Shown piece by piece: positions 47,868 to 59,910 of a stretch of 64,000 nucleotides of DNA (the first letter of the stretch is position 1; every line of letters begins with the position of its first letter). A program made the position numbers and the translations under genes. Source of the DNA: Rhea pennata (Eukaryota; Chordata; Aves; Rheiformes; Rheidae); contig NC_084663.1 in assembly GCF_028389875.1 (NCBI RefSeq), positions 16,196,666-16,260,665 of the forward strand, written 5' to 3'. Under the pieces are notes generated by a model. It searched no databases. It was not told the DNA's origin and worked only from the letters and a program-made list of their open reading frames with translations.

Positions 47868-50370
47868 GTAAATGTTACTAAGGAATAATTGTAACACTTC
47901 ACTAAGCTTAGCAATATGATTTGTTATTTAGCTTTCAGAACACGTTCTGTGACAAAGTTAGCTATAATCATGTGGCTTCTTTGCTCTCTAACCTGGTGAA
48001 GATGAGTGGAAACGCCAAAATGGATTTAATGTTTAATTTCAATATTTATACGTATATGCCACGAACAAGTAGCTGAGCAAACTTTACCTTTTGATCCCAT
48101 TTTAACCTTTTCAGCATAATCATTAAAATTACAAATTTTTAAAGAATTAATATCACTTTATGGTATAGTGGGAACCAGATGGGTACAGGGCTGACTCCTG
48201 TTCCTCTGCTGCCTCCTAGATGCCCTCAGGTAACAGGTTTTGCACAGGGGCAGAATTTTGGCTGTGAATCGGATGCTAATGATTCTTGAGCTGCTGTAGT
48301 TTTCCTCTGGATCTGTGGTCAAATGTATCTAGTATTTATATAACCTGTTTAAATTGAGGTAATCTGTTAGCAGGAAAAAAACATAAGGGAGCAAAAGACA
48401 TTTTAAACAGCCTTTGCCCCTATTTCTTTAATATAAAGGCTTATTCTACTCCTTTAATCTAGTCAGCCTTTATTTTGTTTGGGGCCCTTCACCAAAGTAT
48501 TGCCTAGTTTTGTCCAATCTTACCTGTTGCTCTTGCTTTTTAAAATATCAGTATTGTTTTTTGATCTCTTCTGTTTTCAGGACACTTTATTCTGGTATTC
48601 TCCTAACAAACCTGAAGAGTTTGTTTCAGAATAAGCAATTATCCTTGCATGTTTCATGATATTTAATCTGAAGTATTCGTGCACTGAGTAACTGAGTAAA
48701 CCTAGTAAACAATACTGAATGGCATTATCAGTGAGATCTATCAGAGTCGCATGGTGGCAGGTATTATATTTGTGTGGTGGTGTTTGGTTTGACTTGAAAG
48801 AAAGGAAAGACTACTTTGAAATCATTTGCTACTGAGTATACTGTTCATATAGCTCCCAAAATATCCACTGAAATGCTCTCTTACACAAGTATCTCAGAGT
48901 GCTCCCTGTGCTCAGAAAGCAAGTTGCTGGAATCTCTCTTCCTTTTGAAAATAAATGAAAAACAACATAGTACTTCCTCCCTTGTGAGTATTGGTCAGAA
49001 TATGTCTTTGGACCTCGTGTTTTAATCCTGTAGATGAGAAACAAGGTTTCTTCCTTTATGTTAATTCTTGCTTGACTATTAATCTCACTTTGCTCATAAT
49101 CTTTCAGCGAGCAAATGTTAGAATTCTGATTTCTTGTCCCTTTTTTTCCTTTTTTCTTTTTAATGGTACCGTAAACCATACTGATGTCCATTAACTGTGT
49201 AGTAGTGTGTTAAACCAAAATAGTTTTTTTGGTGTGCTTTGGTGCAAAACTGTCCTACATGTTAAATTATCAAAACATAAGTCAGTTAAAGAATAACTGA
49301 AAACAAATAAATTTTAAGGGCATAGGTAACTTTAATCCCTTTTGTGATTGTATACTATAAGTTGCACTAGCTTCATTTCGTTTACTACAAGTATTTTGTG
49401 CAACACAAAATAAGTAATACCTCTGTGTAGCTGAGGTATATGTAGTTCATTTAAGAGAGTGCAAGTATGGTTATAGATGAATAAATTGCAATATGTTCTT
49501 TATTGTACGATGTGGAAAGTACACTATTGGCTATGAGCCTATAAACCTCCTTTTGAGTCAAAGCAAACATACGTTTCTATAGCAATAAAAGTAAATTTAA
49601 AATGTAGGTGGTTCTGGCTGTTGCAAGTTTAAAATGAAGGTGGCACTTGCAGAATAGTTCATTTCACAGCCAAAAGAAAATAGGACTTTTGTTGAAGAAA
49701 AATGGATCTGAAGTGCCCCATATTTTATTTAAAATATTTTTTTGAATTGCAAGCTCTTTTTGATGTTTTTTTCTCCTTCTTTAATTTTTCTTTATTTCTT
49801 TCCACTTTGGCAAAAATAGAACTCTGCATAAAAAGGCTATGCTCGTTCATTATTATCAAGTAATTTTAACTATAATGGTGGTGATTTGTATTGCTTCTGC
49901 ATCTTTCATATTTTGTTAGGATTTAACATTTTTAATGTTTTGTTTAGTAGTATCTAGCCCAGAGGCGAGAGGCCTATGAGTGTTATAAATTGAAGATAAA
50001 TTGAAGAAGTGTTTACAAAAGGAGACCAGATTGGTAGGGTGGTAAGGAATAACAGGTTGCAAATAAATTGAGTTAAATATAGTGAGAAGTGTTTATCCTA
50101 CTCTAATTGCAGTGCAGTGTAACAAAGAAAAAGGTCTGATGCATCATTTCATCTCTAGATTGGATTGTTTCAAGCTTTACTTGCTTGAAGCACATTCCCA
50201 GGAGAATAAGTCATTGTAGAATATCCAAATATCACCTGTTCATGAATGAGTGGCCTCAAATTAATCATCCTGCCATAGCTGGAATGCTTCAAGCTGTTTG
50301 CTTTTCTGGTCTCCAGGTCTTCTCATTGAACTCAGCAGGGCAAGGTATAGTCTGAGGGCTAAATGTCCGG

Positions 50371-50396
50371 GTTTTGTTTTGTTTTGTTTTGTTTTT
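50371..50396 (+). repeat. GTTTT pentanucleotide repeat
   Basis: Five tandem GTTTT units, the last with an extra T. Confidence 0.9.
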
Positions 50397-52810
50397 CTAT
50401 GTAAGAAGGGATTATTAGGAGACCCTATTTCATTCATATATAAGAAGATGTCTTACAGATGAAATTTACTGTATATTTAAGTGTAGCGTGCACATACAGT
50501 AAAAGCCAAATGGTACTTTTTTTGCTCACTTATGCACATGATTTGTTGTGCAGTACCCTGGCAGATAGTTTGACAAATACCAATGCTTATGTGCACTTGG
50601 AAGGATGGGGACTTACAATACCAATGCAAGGATGAAACTGGATCATTCAGTTGGTCTTAGTGTCAGTGTCATTAAATCTTCCTTTCCAACAACAACCAAG
50701 ATTTTTTAAAGTTGTCATCGGAGACTATTTAATATGAATATACCAACCTAAATTTGCAGAATTTGTGATATTGTCTGAGATGAACACTCAGTTCTCTCAT
50801 TGCAGTGAGTGCTCACTTGGAAGTCCTGCATATTCATCAGTGTTAACTACTCAGGATAGAAGACAGTAGGTGAAATGTCATGAAAACATATATGGTCTGT
50901 GCTAAGTGACTGCTTATTTTGGAGCTGGAATGGTGGCTCGAGGGCTGCAGTTCCCATGAGTCAGGAGCTGGCTTTGCGCCCTTTTGCTGTCAGAATCCAG
51001 TGAAGCTATTTGTGTTGGTTGCTTTATTAGGGAAAAACTGCTCAGATTTACTTAAATCTGCACATAAATCTAACGAATCATGGATAACGAATATTGTAGT
51101 AAACCTAGAAAAAAATATTTATTCTAGTGCTGCATAATAATAATGTTTTGAATTAAATATTTCTTGACATGCAGTATTAATAGATGTGCTTTCTTGAATA
51201 CGCAGAAGGACACATTTTAAAACATAATGTAAATTTATTGTATAATGTAAAGCAACTCTAATGCAACCCAGCAGCATCTTGAGTGAAGTAGAATTTATTT
51301 TTTGCGGGACGGCAAGGATAAATAGTTTGTGTTTTAGAAGTCTCACCAGTTGTTGCTCAGTTCAGTCTTCTGTTTTGTTCCAGGAAACATCTACCATCTG
51401 CAGCCAATCCTCTTTTGTAGTGTGTGAGCCCAGGCACCAAATACAAAATACCAGCTGGTCCATAGAGCACTGTACTTGGGAAGCCCCCAAAAATACCAAT
51501 GACAGAGGTCATTTAGGATATTCTTTATTCAGGTGTGGGTGCAGGCTGATCTATTCAAATGTGAGTTCTGGAAGACCTTCCCCAGTCTTTCATGGATGCA
51601 GCAGCAGATTCCTAGATCCTACAGTTTGATAGATATGTTAGGAGTTACTACATTTAAAAAATCTGTTAAAATAGGAGTTTCTAATATCCTTTGAGTCTAC
51701 AGTGTTTTTTCTCATTAGCTGAAACTAGTTTTCAAAATGAACTGAGAGTTATTTTTAAATGTAGTTTTAATCAGCTTACATTTTTCTGTCCTGATGATAA
51801 ACTTTTGTTTCTTTCTTCTCTACCCATAGTAGAGAGAAATCAACACACACAGACTATGTTACATGTCTTTTCCCACCCCATGAGGTTTGATATCTTATGA
51901 AACTGAAGAGCCATCTTCAATTTTAGCTTCAATGTAGTTTTCCTTATCATGACTAGGATAATTTTAAACAATACTCGTTTCCCTCTCTGGCTCTTCTTCT
52001 TAAGTGCATTAATTTTATTTGGTGATAAAATTTTCACTCTACACTCTTAATGTGTTTGTAAATATAAATATTGGTTTTGTTGCATTGAGATTAGACCTAA
52101 TTTTTGCTTACATTTAGTAATAATCATAATAAGACATTAGTGTTATACTAGATAAAATCTGTGAGTTTTAAATGTTTTTAGGCACAGAAAACTTCCAATC
52201 AATTTTATGTAAATACTATAAGATACAATACTCAAAGTGTAGTATTTTGTTGCTATGGTGATAAACAGAAGGGTTTTTAGTAATCTTTCCATCAGTTTAT
52301 AATAATAGTTCAAATAGCTGCAAAGAGGAAAAGAATTTTCTTCCATTGAGAGTATGGACTAAACCTTTAGTGACACAACTATTTTTACAACATAAGTTGC
52401 CTTTGAGGCCTGAGTTTTAGAAATGCATTATATGCAAACTTTACCTGTAGGATAAATTTGGATTTGACGCTCAAACTAGTTCACAAAGATTTTAAATTTA
52501 CTTGTTTAATTGGAAAAAATATTGCCAGTAATTCATTTAAAGGGGATTTGATTATACTTTTGATAGGGTGAAGATTTTTCTTTGTCTGTTAATGAGAGAT
52601 TGCATGACATTTCTCAGGATGAATACTACTTCTGGTTAGATAGAGCAGGTGTATATTTTTGCCTCTGTTGCATTTCCTTCTGCAAACATGCAAAACTGTT
52701 TTATTACTATAGCAACTGAACCACTCCTTTGATAATACAATGCAAATAAACTTCTTGTGTGTTTGGTAAAATAAATTGTAACATTATAATATTATGTAAT
52801 ATGTAATAAT

Positions 52811-52847
52811 ATGTGTGAGTGTGTGTGTGTATATATATATATATATT
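52811..52847 (+). repeat. TG/TA microsatellite
   Basis: TG-rich start with one GA interruption, then a pure TA run. Confidence 0.95.
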
Positions 52848-54263
52848 TGAACTCTAAAAATGCAGTGTACTCATAAACTGTAAAACTTTGCTTATTTTCT
52901 AAGTATTTCTAATGTAACTTTCAAGTGTTTTGTGCATCCTCCCAGACCTCAAAGAAACTTGTTGGGAAGCAGAGCATGGAACTAAACACCTTAAACACCT
53001 TCTCATGTTTTCCTCCATTAGGATGCATTTGGACTGGGAGCATATAAACTGGTCTTCAATTCCTCTCATAATTATCCCACGATTAAGATTCTGTGCACTT
53101 AACCTATATATAATACACTGCTATATTGCTTCGTTGATGTGAATTCAAAGTCAACCTGCTGTTTTACAGGAAGAATAATTGAGGTGATAGGATTTAACTT
53201 CTGGCAGAGCTGAGAATAGACCCAGGTATCAACTACTTGATTACAGCTTAGACAATATAGTTCACATACTGCCAGTGCCGTCTATGAAATGTGCTTGTGT
53301 AATTTCCTATTCATTTTATTGTACATCAGCTTCTAGGCATTAGACAGTAAATCTCTTACTGCCTAGATTGTTCTTGGCTAGAAGTCTATATGGACCCAAC
53401 TAAGTATGGACAGATAGTTGCATAATTAATTACCAAAATGTGTGGGTAAAGAACATTCAGCAATGATAACATTAGAAGAAAACGCAGAAGCAGAGAGAAG
53501 CATTAATGTATTTGTGGAAATTAAAGAATTAATTGCCTATAATTCTGCTTACTTGTTCATTTATATAGTCCCATTAGCCCTATCTTGGTTAAAACAGTAG
53601 CCAACAGCAGATGCTTACACAAGAGTAAAAGAAGCACAAATGTATGATATTTTGCCCAAGTACTCTTCCAGTTTCTGATCACTTTTGGATTTATCTTCCC
53701 TGAAATTGTCTGGTCTCCTATACACAATTTTAGTATGATATGTGTACTGAAACTTTAACCAAAGATTAATTGCAGATGGAACATAATGGCAGTTTTAATT
53801 CTACATTTTTTAAAAAGATCTGACTTTCCTTTCTACTTGTCAGCATATTTTGTCAAAACATCTAAATGCTTTAGAAGTTTACAGAAACTAAATCAGTTTT
53901 TTGAACTGAACTTTGTTAACAAGCAGGAGGTGAATCCTATCCCCTGGAATACCATGAATATGCGAATTTCTTTGGCCTTTTTCAGAAAACATTTTTGTTG
54001 TTTTTTATGTTAGCTCTCTGAAATAGAAAATTCTTCTACATAGGAAGTAAATGCTTGTCTTTTGATTTCTTTGTAACTATCTTTTCAATACTCTTAAGGT
54101 AATAAAGTGCTATTATTCCCACCTTACATGTATAAAACCAGAAAACAGACAAAGGATTTTTGCCAAAGGAAGTTCCCAAGGTTCATGTGAAGCCTATGAC
54201 TGGATTCAGATGCTTGGACTAGCAAAGGCCAATACTAGACCATTCTCAAAATTTTATCCTGAA

Positions 54264-54300
54264 GTGTGTGTGTGTGTGTGTACATATATATATATTTATA
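54264..54300 (+). repeat. TG/TA microsatellite
   Basis: GTGTGT run of about eight units followed by TACATATATATA. Confidence 0.95.
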
Positions 54301-54575
54301 TACCTTGAGGGGGAAGAGGAGTGAATGTATGCCACCCATGAGAGAGAGCTTTTTTTTCCCAGAAGGTTCGCTTACAGATACTGAGAAAGCTGCCTTAGTA
54401 CTGACACTTCTGTGAAATGTGTCAAAGTGGATGCTACTAAAACAAGCAAATGTTCAGGTTTTTATTCCATAATTTAAATGTCTTGGTGTTGGAATAGATT
54501 CCAGATAATACAGGGCAATATTCCTTTGTATATCCTTGTTCGAAGGTTGATCTGAATAATTTCTGTGCATCTTAA

Positions 54576-54576
<1 letters not shown>

Positions 54577-54606
<30 letters not shown>
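54577..54606 (+). repeat. Poly-A tract, 30 bases
   Basis: Uninterrupted 30 A followed by purine-rich DNA. No SINE or processed-gene body is recognised in the preceding 300 bp. Confidence 0.95.
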
Positions 54607-54607
<1 letters not shown>

Positions 54608-57539
54608 CAGCAAGGAAAGAAAAAAAGAAAAGGTGTGATTGACTTGTGATCCTAGATATAAGGAACATTTCTTTATGGCCTACAGGTATCAAATAGACAA
54701 GTGGGAAACATTCAAGAAGGAAGATACTGGGCAATGGAGGCTGTTAATGACATCTACTGCAACTGGTGTTACTGTGGTATTGAAGCCTGGTGCTCTCGCA
54801 GAAGTTTAGAGGAGTGTAATGCTTTTCTCTTGAGCATTTTGGAAGCCCCAGACCATCAGTGGAGGCTGTCCACTGTTGCTGTGAAAATGCACTGCTCTGT
54901 AATAAGGACATAGTAACCCCCTTACAGTCTCTTTAAAAATTAATACTGAGCAACTCAAACAAACAACTTAGAAATGATCACAAAACCCAGCATTAAATCG
55001 CAAACTAGGTCAATGCATCCCCACAGACAGGTGCAGACAGACAATGCGTATGCATCTTGGCTGTCTCAAAGGTGAAACGTATTTGTATGAAATGCTTTCT
55101 AGTCAGAACAGTGGTCACAAATTAATCCCTGATGCATGTTTGAAGTACAGACTTCCTCTATGATGAGCTCTGGGGAATGTCAGCTCTCCTATATGCTTTA
55201 TCTGGCTTATATTTTGTTCATTTTTTTAACTTGTTCTTAGTGCTTCTTGGAATCTGCTAGTGTCTTTTTAATTCTCTAATTCTTGTAGTACTTCTTGGGA
55301 ATAGATACTTGATATTTCTTCTATTAGGATGATATTTCAACAGCAATGGCTAATGAATTGGTATCAACAAAGAATTCTTAGGAAAAATTGGAGAGGCGTG
55401 CTGCTCACAATGAAGGCTCTGCGTTACTTGGGGGAAATCAGGACTTTGATTTTTAGCCATGCGCACTTTTTGTCTGTATCTGTCTTGTCAGCCTGCTTTA
55501 ATGAAAATTCAGTTTCTTTAGAGCTTATTTATTAAAAGTGTCACATCCAGAAAGATACCAAGTCTTGTGAATTAATCCTTTAAAAAAAATGGGGTGAACT
55601 TTGCCTGTATGTTAGCAGGACGTAGTGATTATCTCTGGCGGTAAAATATTTTATACTTTGTGTGTTGGTGGCATTTTCAGTAAAACAGTCTCCATTAGTA
55701 CAGTGCATGGTTTGTGAATGGGAGTCACACAGCAGCGCATCTCAGCACCATCTACCCCAAGTTCATGTACTTGCTGAAAGATGAATCAGGGCACTTTCTA
55801 TATGCTCTACCAGTGTTGGCACATTGGAATGAAAAATAAACTTGGGGCTTGAAAAGCCACAGCTGCAGTTTTCCCAGTAATTTTAAGAAGCTGAAATATC
55901 AGTACTAATATTCAGGCTGTGAAAAAGAGCAGGGAGAAAGGAAGTCCATGTTAGAAATGTAATGCTGTAAAGATACTTTTTTATCCAGAAATAAAAAATT
56001 ATTTATGAATTTTGATGTTCAAACCATTAGTGCCCAGAAAATTTGTCACCTCTGGGGCAAACAAGACTACCAGAAGCTTTTTTGGTGTACCTACCTGCAA
56101 GAGATGGTGGAAGTGTTAATTGTGAGGGCACATCTGTATACATTTCTGGGTAAAATTTACATCTCCATCAAATTTAGTAAAAATTCCTTTAAAATATTTG
56201 CTATGGATTTTTTTCAGTGCTTTGTGTATAAGACCTGCACTTTAAAGAGCAACCAAATTATTTGTATAGTTCGGGCATTTTGAAAAGTCTTAGGTTTTTC
56301 ACTCTTACTTTACTTTTTTCTTTGTTGCCGGACTGCTGGGATCATCGTGGCACTCAGAAGAGAAGAGCCAGCAGAAATTAAATAATCATTTAGTTCTGCT
56401 CTTATTATTGAAAAGCAGTTGTCAGGCTGTAATCATTCAGGGTTTTTTTCCCTGCTCTTTAGTATCTGCATGTCTTTGCGACTTGCCTTCCAGCTTGTAC
56501 CAAATGTGCACAAACAGGCGCGTCTTTGTTTCAGTGATATATTAATGTGTTTATTACCTTTTAAAATCTTTCTTTGCATCACAGAGAAGCTTGTTAGTTT
56601 TTCTTGCAGTACGAAATAAGGGAAGGTGTTGGAGACCCAGGTGTTAGTTCTGGGTCATGGTGTTTGAGATTTGAATAACTTAAATGATTATTTAATGTAA
56701 GGACTTTTCTTTACGTGTTTAAGGATTATACAGCGCATCTGTAGAGAAGTGTGATCTGCCCAGTCCTTCCCGTTTGGGATGTAACCTCACAGGGAGTTAG
56801 TCTCATCAACACGACGTTGAGATTACAAGGCAAGTACCTCACCATCGGGAGGAATGAAGTGCAAGTGGTCCGTGGTGTTAGGAAGCATGCAAAAAGAGCT
56901 GGCTTGTGTTACAGATTAAATAACAAGTGCTGAGTTAAGGGATCGTGCTCGTAGAGCGGCGTGTGTTAGCAGAGTTTCATGGCCTGAAGAGTCGGGATGG
57001 TTCCCCGTTTTACCTTGCGCAGAGGAAGGGACACTTGGCTGTTTATTTTATATGCTGCTGGTCTGAAATCGTTATTTGAGTGCTGACGTCTCTTTTCTAA
57101 ATAGAAGTATTTTTTTTATTATTATTATGTCACACTGTTTTCAAAAGCTTCTCTCTACTGAGGGCCTAGAAAGAAGTGTGTCACGTCGGTGACATTTGTG
57201 ATCATTGTTTTTATCTGCTGAGAATAGAAAAGCCTCCTATTTTAAATCAATGTCATTGCAATATCATCTATCAGATGTGGATGGTAAAGTGGAACACTGT
57301 TCTCAATCACAGAACTGAGTTGCTGTCCTTCCTGAGGAAGGTCAGTTGTTTAGAAACCTGAATTCCTGTGTTGTAACCCAACAGGATGACCTTGCTTTAA
57401 TTTCTTCTAGATTTATCCTCGCAGATTGGTTTGCAGAGTGAATTATCTGGAAGAATCCATGTAAAAAATGTTCAGCCACTCTTTTCATATAAATAGCGTC
57501 ACGTATCACCTCTTTTGAGACTTCATCCTTAGAATTCCT

Positions 57540-57830
57540 GCTCTCCGTAGCTGTGACGGAAAGCCAGGTGGAGGATTTCGGTGCGTGTGAACGAGCTGAG
57601 CGGCGGGAGGCTGTTGGGCGTTCTGCAGTGAACGCCTCAGCGGGGAGCGGCGCGGAGCGGGCGCCTGGGCGGCCGCCTGGCTCAGCTGCGGCGCGCCCGA
57701 GCCGCGGCGCCCCTTCCCAGCCCTCTTCCTGCAAGGGCACCGTGCGCTCGTCGCGGCTGGCGCGCGTGTGGGTTCAGAGCTCTCTCCGGATCTCCTCCTC
57801 TCCTGGCAGGCTGCTGCTTCCCCGGCTCTT
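57540..57830. promoter_or_regulatory. Intronic CpG island A (intron 3)
   Basis: About 290 bp of high G+C with dense CpG, including GGCGCGGAGCGG and CGGCGCGCC-like stretches, inside an AT-leaning intron. Flanking DNA from about 56.5 kb also keeps scattered CpGs. Candidate alternative promoter, antisense ncRNA promoter or enhancer. Open frames crossing it on either strand have no recognisable domain. Confidence 0.55.
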
Positions 57831-58084
57831 CTTGTAGAGGCTGTTGTTGGTCTTTGCAGCGATTCTAGGTGCTTCTTGCTGATAGAAATCCAAGGAATCG
57901 ATGGCAGGGTCTCCCATCTTCTCCTCCGTAGTCCGTTGTGAATCGGAGTTGTAATTTAGCTTCAGTATTTCTCATGAGAAACTTGGATGCTTTCCTTTAA
58001 CAGTAAGTTGTATTAGACCGTTTTCATGTGTTGCTTTAAGATCTAGAGAGAGAGAGCTGTAGTACATTCCTGAAAAAATCTCCG

Positions 58085-58770
58085 TTCGATCGCCGGGGTT
58101 TTGCTGTCGTTGGATGGTCGTCGCTCCCCTGGGGCCCGCAGCAAGCAGCGCAGCCTGGTCAGGAGCCGCAGCTGGTTTAAAGCGTACACGTCTCACAATG
58201 GACAGAATTAGTATTTCTCTTCGCAGGTCTGCAACGGACCTGAAAGTATCTCTGTTGTAAATGCGTTAATGTATTTTGAGTCGATATGGGGGAGATGTGG
58301 TAGTCTCTTGCAGCATAAGGTAAACGTTTTCTGCTAAGCCTCTCATCAATAGCAGCAAATCGTTTCCTTCAAAACTGCCTCTTTGAGAAGGTTATTTTTT
58401 CATTTTCCTTCACCAAATTACAATTATATTCCTGACCATCATTTTTTCTTTCGGTCCAATTCAGGCCTTGCTCTTGGGCAGTTTCTTGAAGAGCGTGCGT
58501 GTGTGTTATCACTGCAAAGGTCGATTTTAAAATACGGAAAAACTTGCAAGTCTGTCGTCTTCAGTCAGTTACTATCCGCTGAGCTCATCCTTATCTAAAG
58601 CCGATGCCGAATCCCCTTTCCTTCGGCGTATCCTGGCAACAAGCGCTGCGGAGGGAGGCAGGAGGCGCGGAGCCGGGAGCCTCGCCGGCGGAGCGGGCAG
58701 CTCCCGCCGCGGGGTGGTGGCCACGGGGAGGTAGAGCCGCTGCGGGTGGCTGGTGTGAAACGCTCTCCTG
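58085..58770. promoter_or_regulatory. Intronic CpG cluster B (intron 3) with an X-box-like site
   Basis: Two CpG-dense cores (about 58085-58190 and 58600-58770) separated by AT-rich DNA. The second contains GTATCCTGGCAAC at 58628-58640, which resembles an RFX X-box and shares the GGCAAC half-site with the main promoter. No gene is recognised. Its spacing of about 800 bp from island A suggests one compound regulatory domain. Confidence 0.5.
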
Positions 58771-59739
58771 GACACTTGTGTTAAATGATCAGGAGATGTC
58801 TGCGGGTCTAAGGAAAAGCTAGGGTCACTGGCTAAAGGCAGAAAACGAAGAGTAGTTTTTACTTGAAATGAAGGCTTGTATCTGAAGCTATTAAATTTAA
58901 ATGCATTTAAACAGTGGCCTTCTCCGAAGTTAGAAATATTGAGACATATTACCCTTACATTATTGATAAGTTAATCTCTTCACTGTCCAAATTGCTCTTG
59001 GCTTAGAAACTAACAGCAATGTATCCCTAACTCTGGTCTTTAATGGACAAGATTTTTTTATTGTATTGAAAACTGTACTTTTAATTTCCCACAATGATTA
59101 GTAGCAATATGGTAAACACTTCTTTAAACTGATTTAAAAGTGCAAATCCTCTTATTGAACCTTTGCATACCTATTCTGGTATGTCAATTTTAAAATTACA
59201 AATTCTTTTCGCTGATTGTATGTTGGTTGTCCTTGAAAAGCCAAGGTATATGAGAAGGGCTTAGAACATAATCAACTTTCAAAACTTGCCCTTAATGTAC
59301 TTCATTTCCCCCATGTTTTCTATCATTATTTACTAAACTTGTCTAGTAAAAAGACATACAACTCTTGGATGGAATAGGGCCTTACAGTGTTGCTGGAGTA
59401 AAATATTTTCTGCATCTTGCCAAAAACTATAAACAATAATCAAAAAGGATCTGATTTTATTTTCAGATTTTAGGCTGAACTTGCAAAACCAGTAATCAAA
59501 AGAAAAGAAAGAAGAAAAGCCCAAGCCTGTAGGGACCTGCTGTGTTAATCATTGGCTCAGACTGCAATTTATTTCATTGTGCTAGCATTACAAATGATTG
59601 TATTAATTTTCTCCTATATTTCATCTAAATTAATTTTTGAATAAAATCTAATAGTATATAGGAGCGGCTCATACCGTTTTTTTTTTTTCCTAGCATGGTT
59701 TTATGCAGAACTGCTCCAGCTGCTATCGGCTACTGAAAG

Positions 59740-59910
59740 ATAAATTGCCGGCATCTGCCTTAGCAGTTTGGCTCAGAACAGCGGCGTGGCTTTGCAGTGA
59801 GTCTCTTCCCCTGTCGTGTAGCCACTCGCACGTGCTGCTGGTTCGGCTTGCAAAGCGTGCTCATGTACTCGGAGCATGTACCTTTAGGGTACTCGACCAG
59901 GAGCTCCACG
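59740..59910. promoter_or_regulatory. Small CpG-retaining patch (intron 3)
   Basis: About a dozen CpGs in 170 bp, including CACTCGCACGTGCTG with an E-box CACGTG, in DNA otherwise nearly free of CpG. Function unknown; possibly part of the same 56.5-60 kb domain. Confidence 0.25.

Noticed and set aside
54300..54606. Poly-A tract as the tail of a processed pseudogene or SINE
   Set aside because: The preceding sequence shows no recognisable gene or SINE body and no clear target-site duplication.
57342..57740. 132-codon minus-strand frame leaving intronic CpG island A
   Set aside because: Its first codon is GTG, no domain is recognised, and the GC-rich half looks like compositional filler.
57553..57837. 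94-codon plus-strand frame over CpG island A
   Set aside because: Low-complexity translation typical of GC-rich DNA; no homology recognised.
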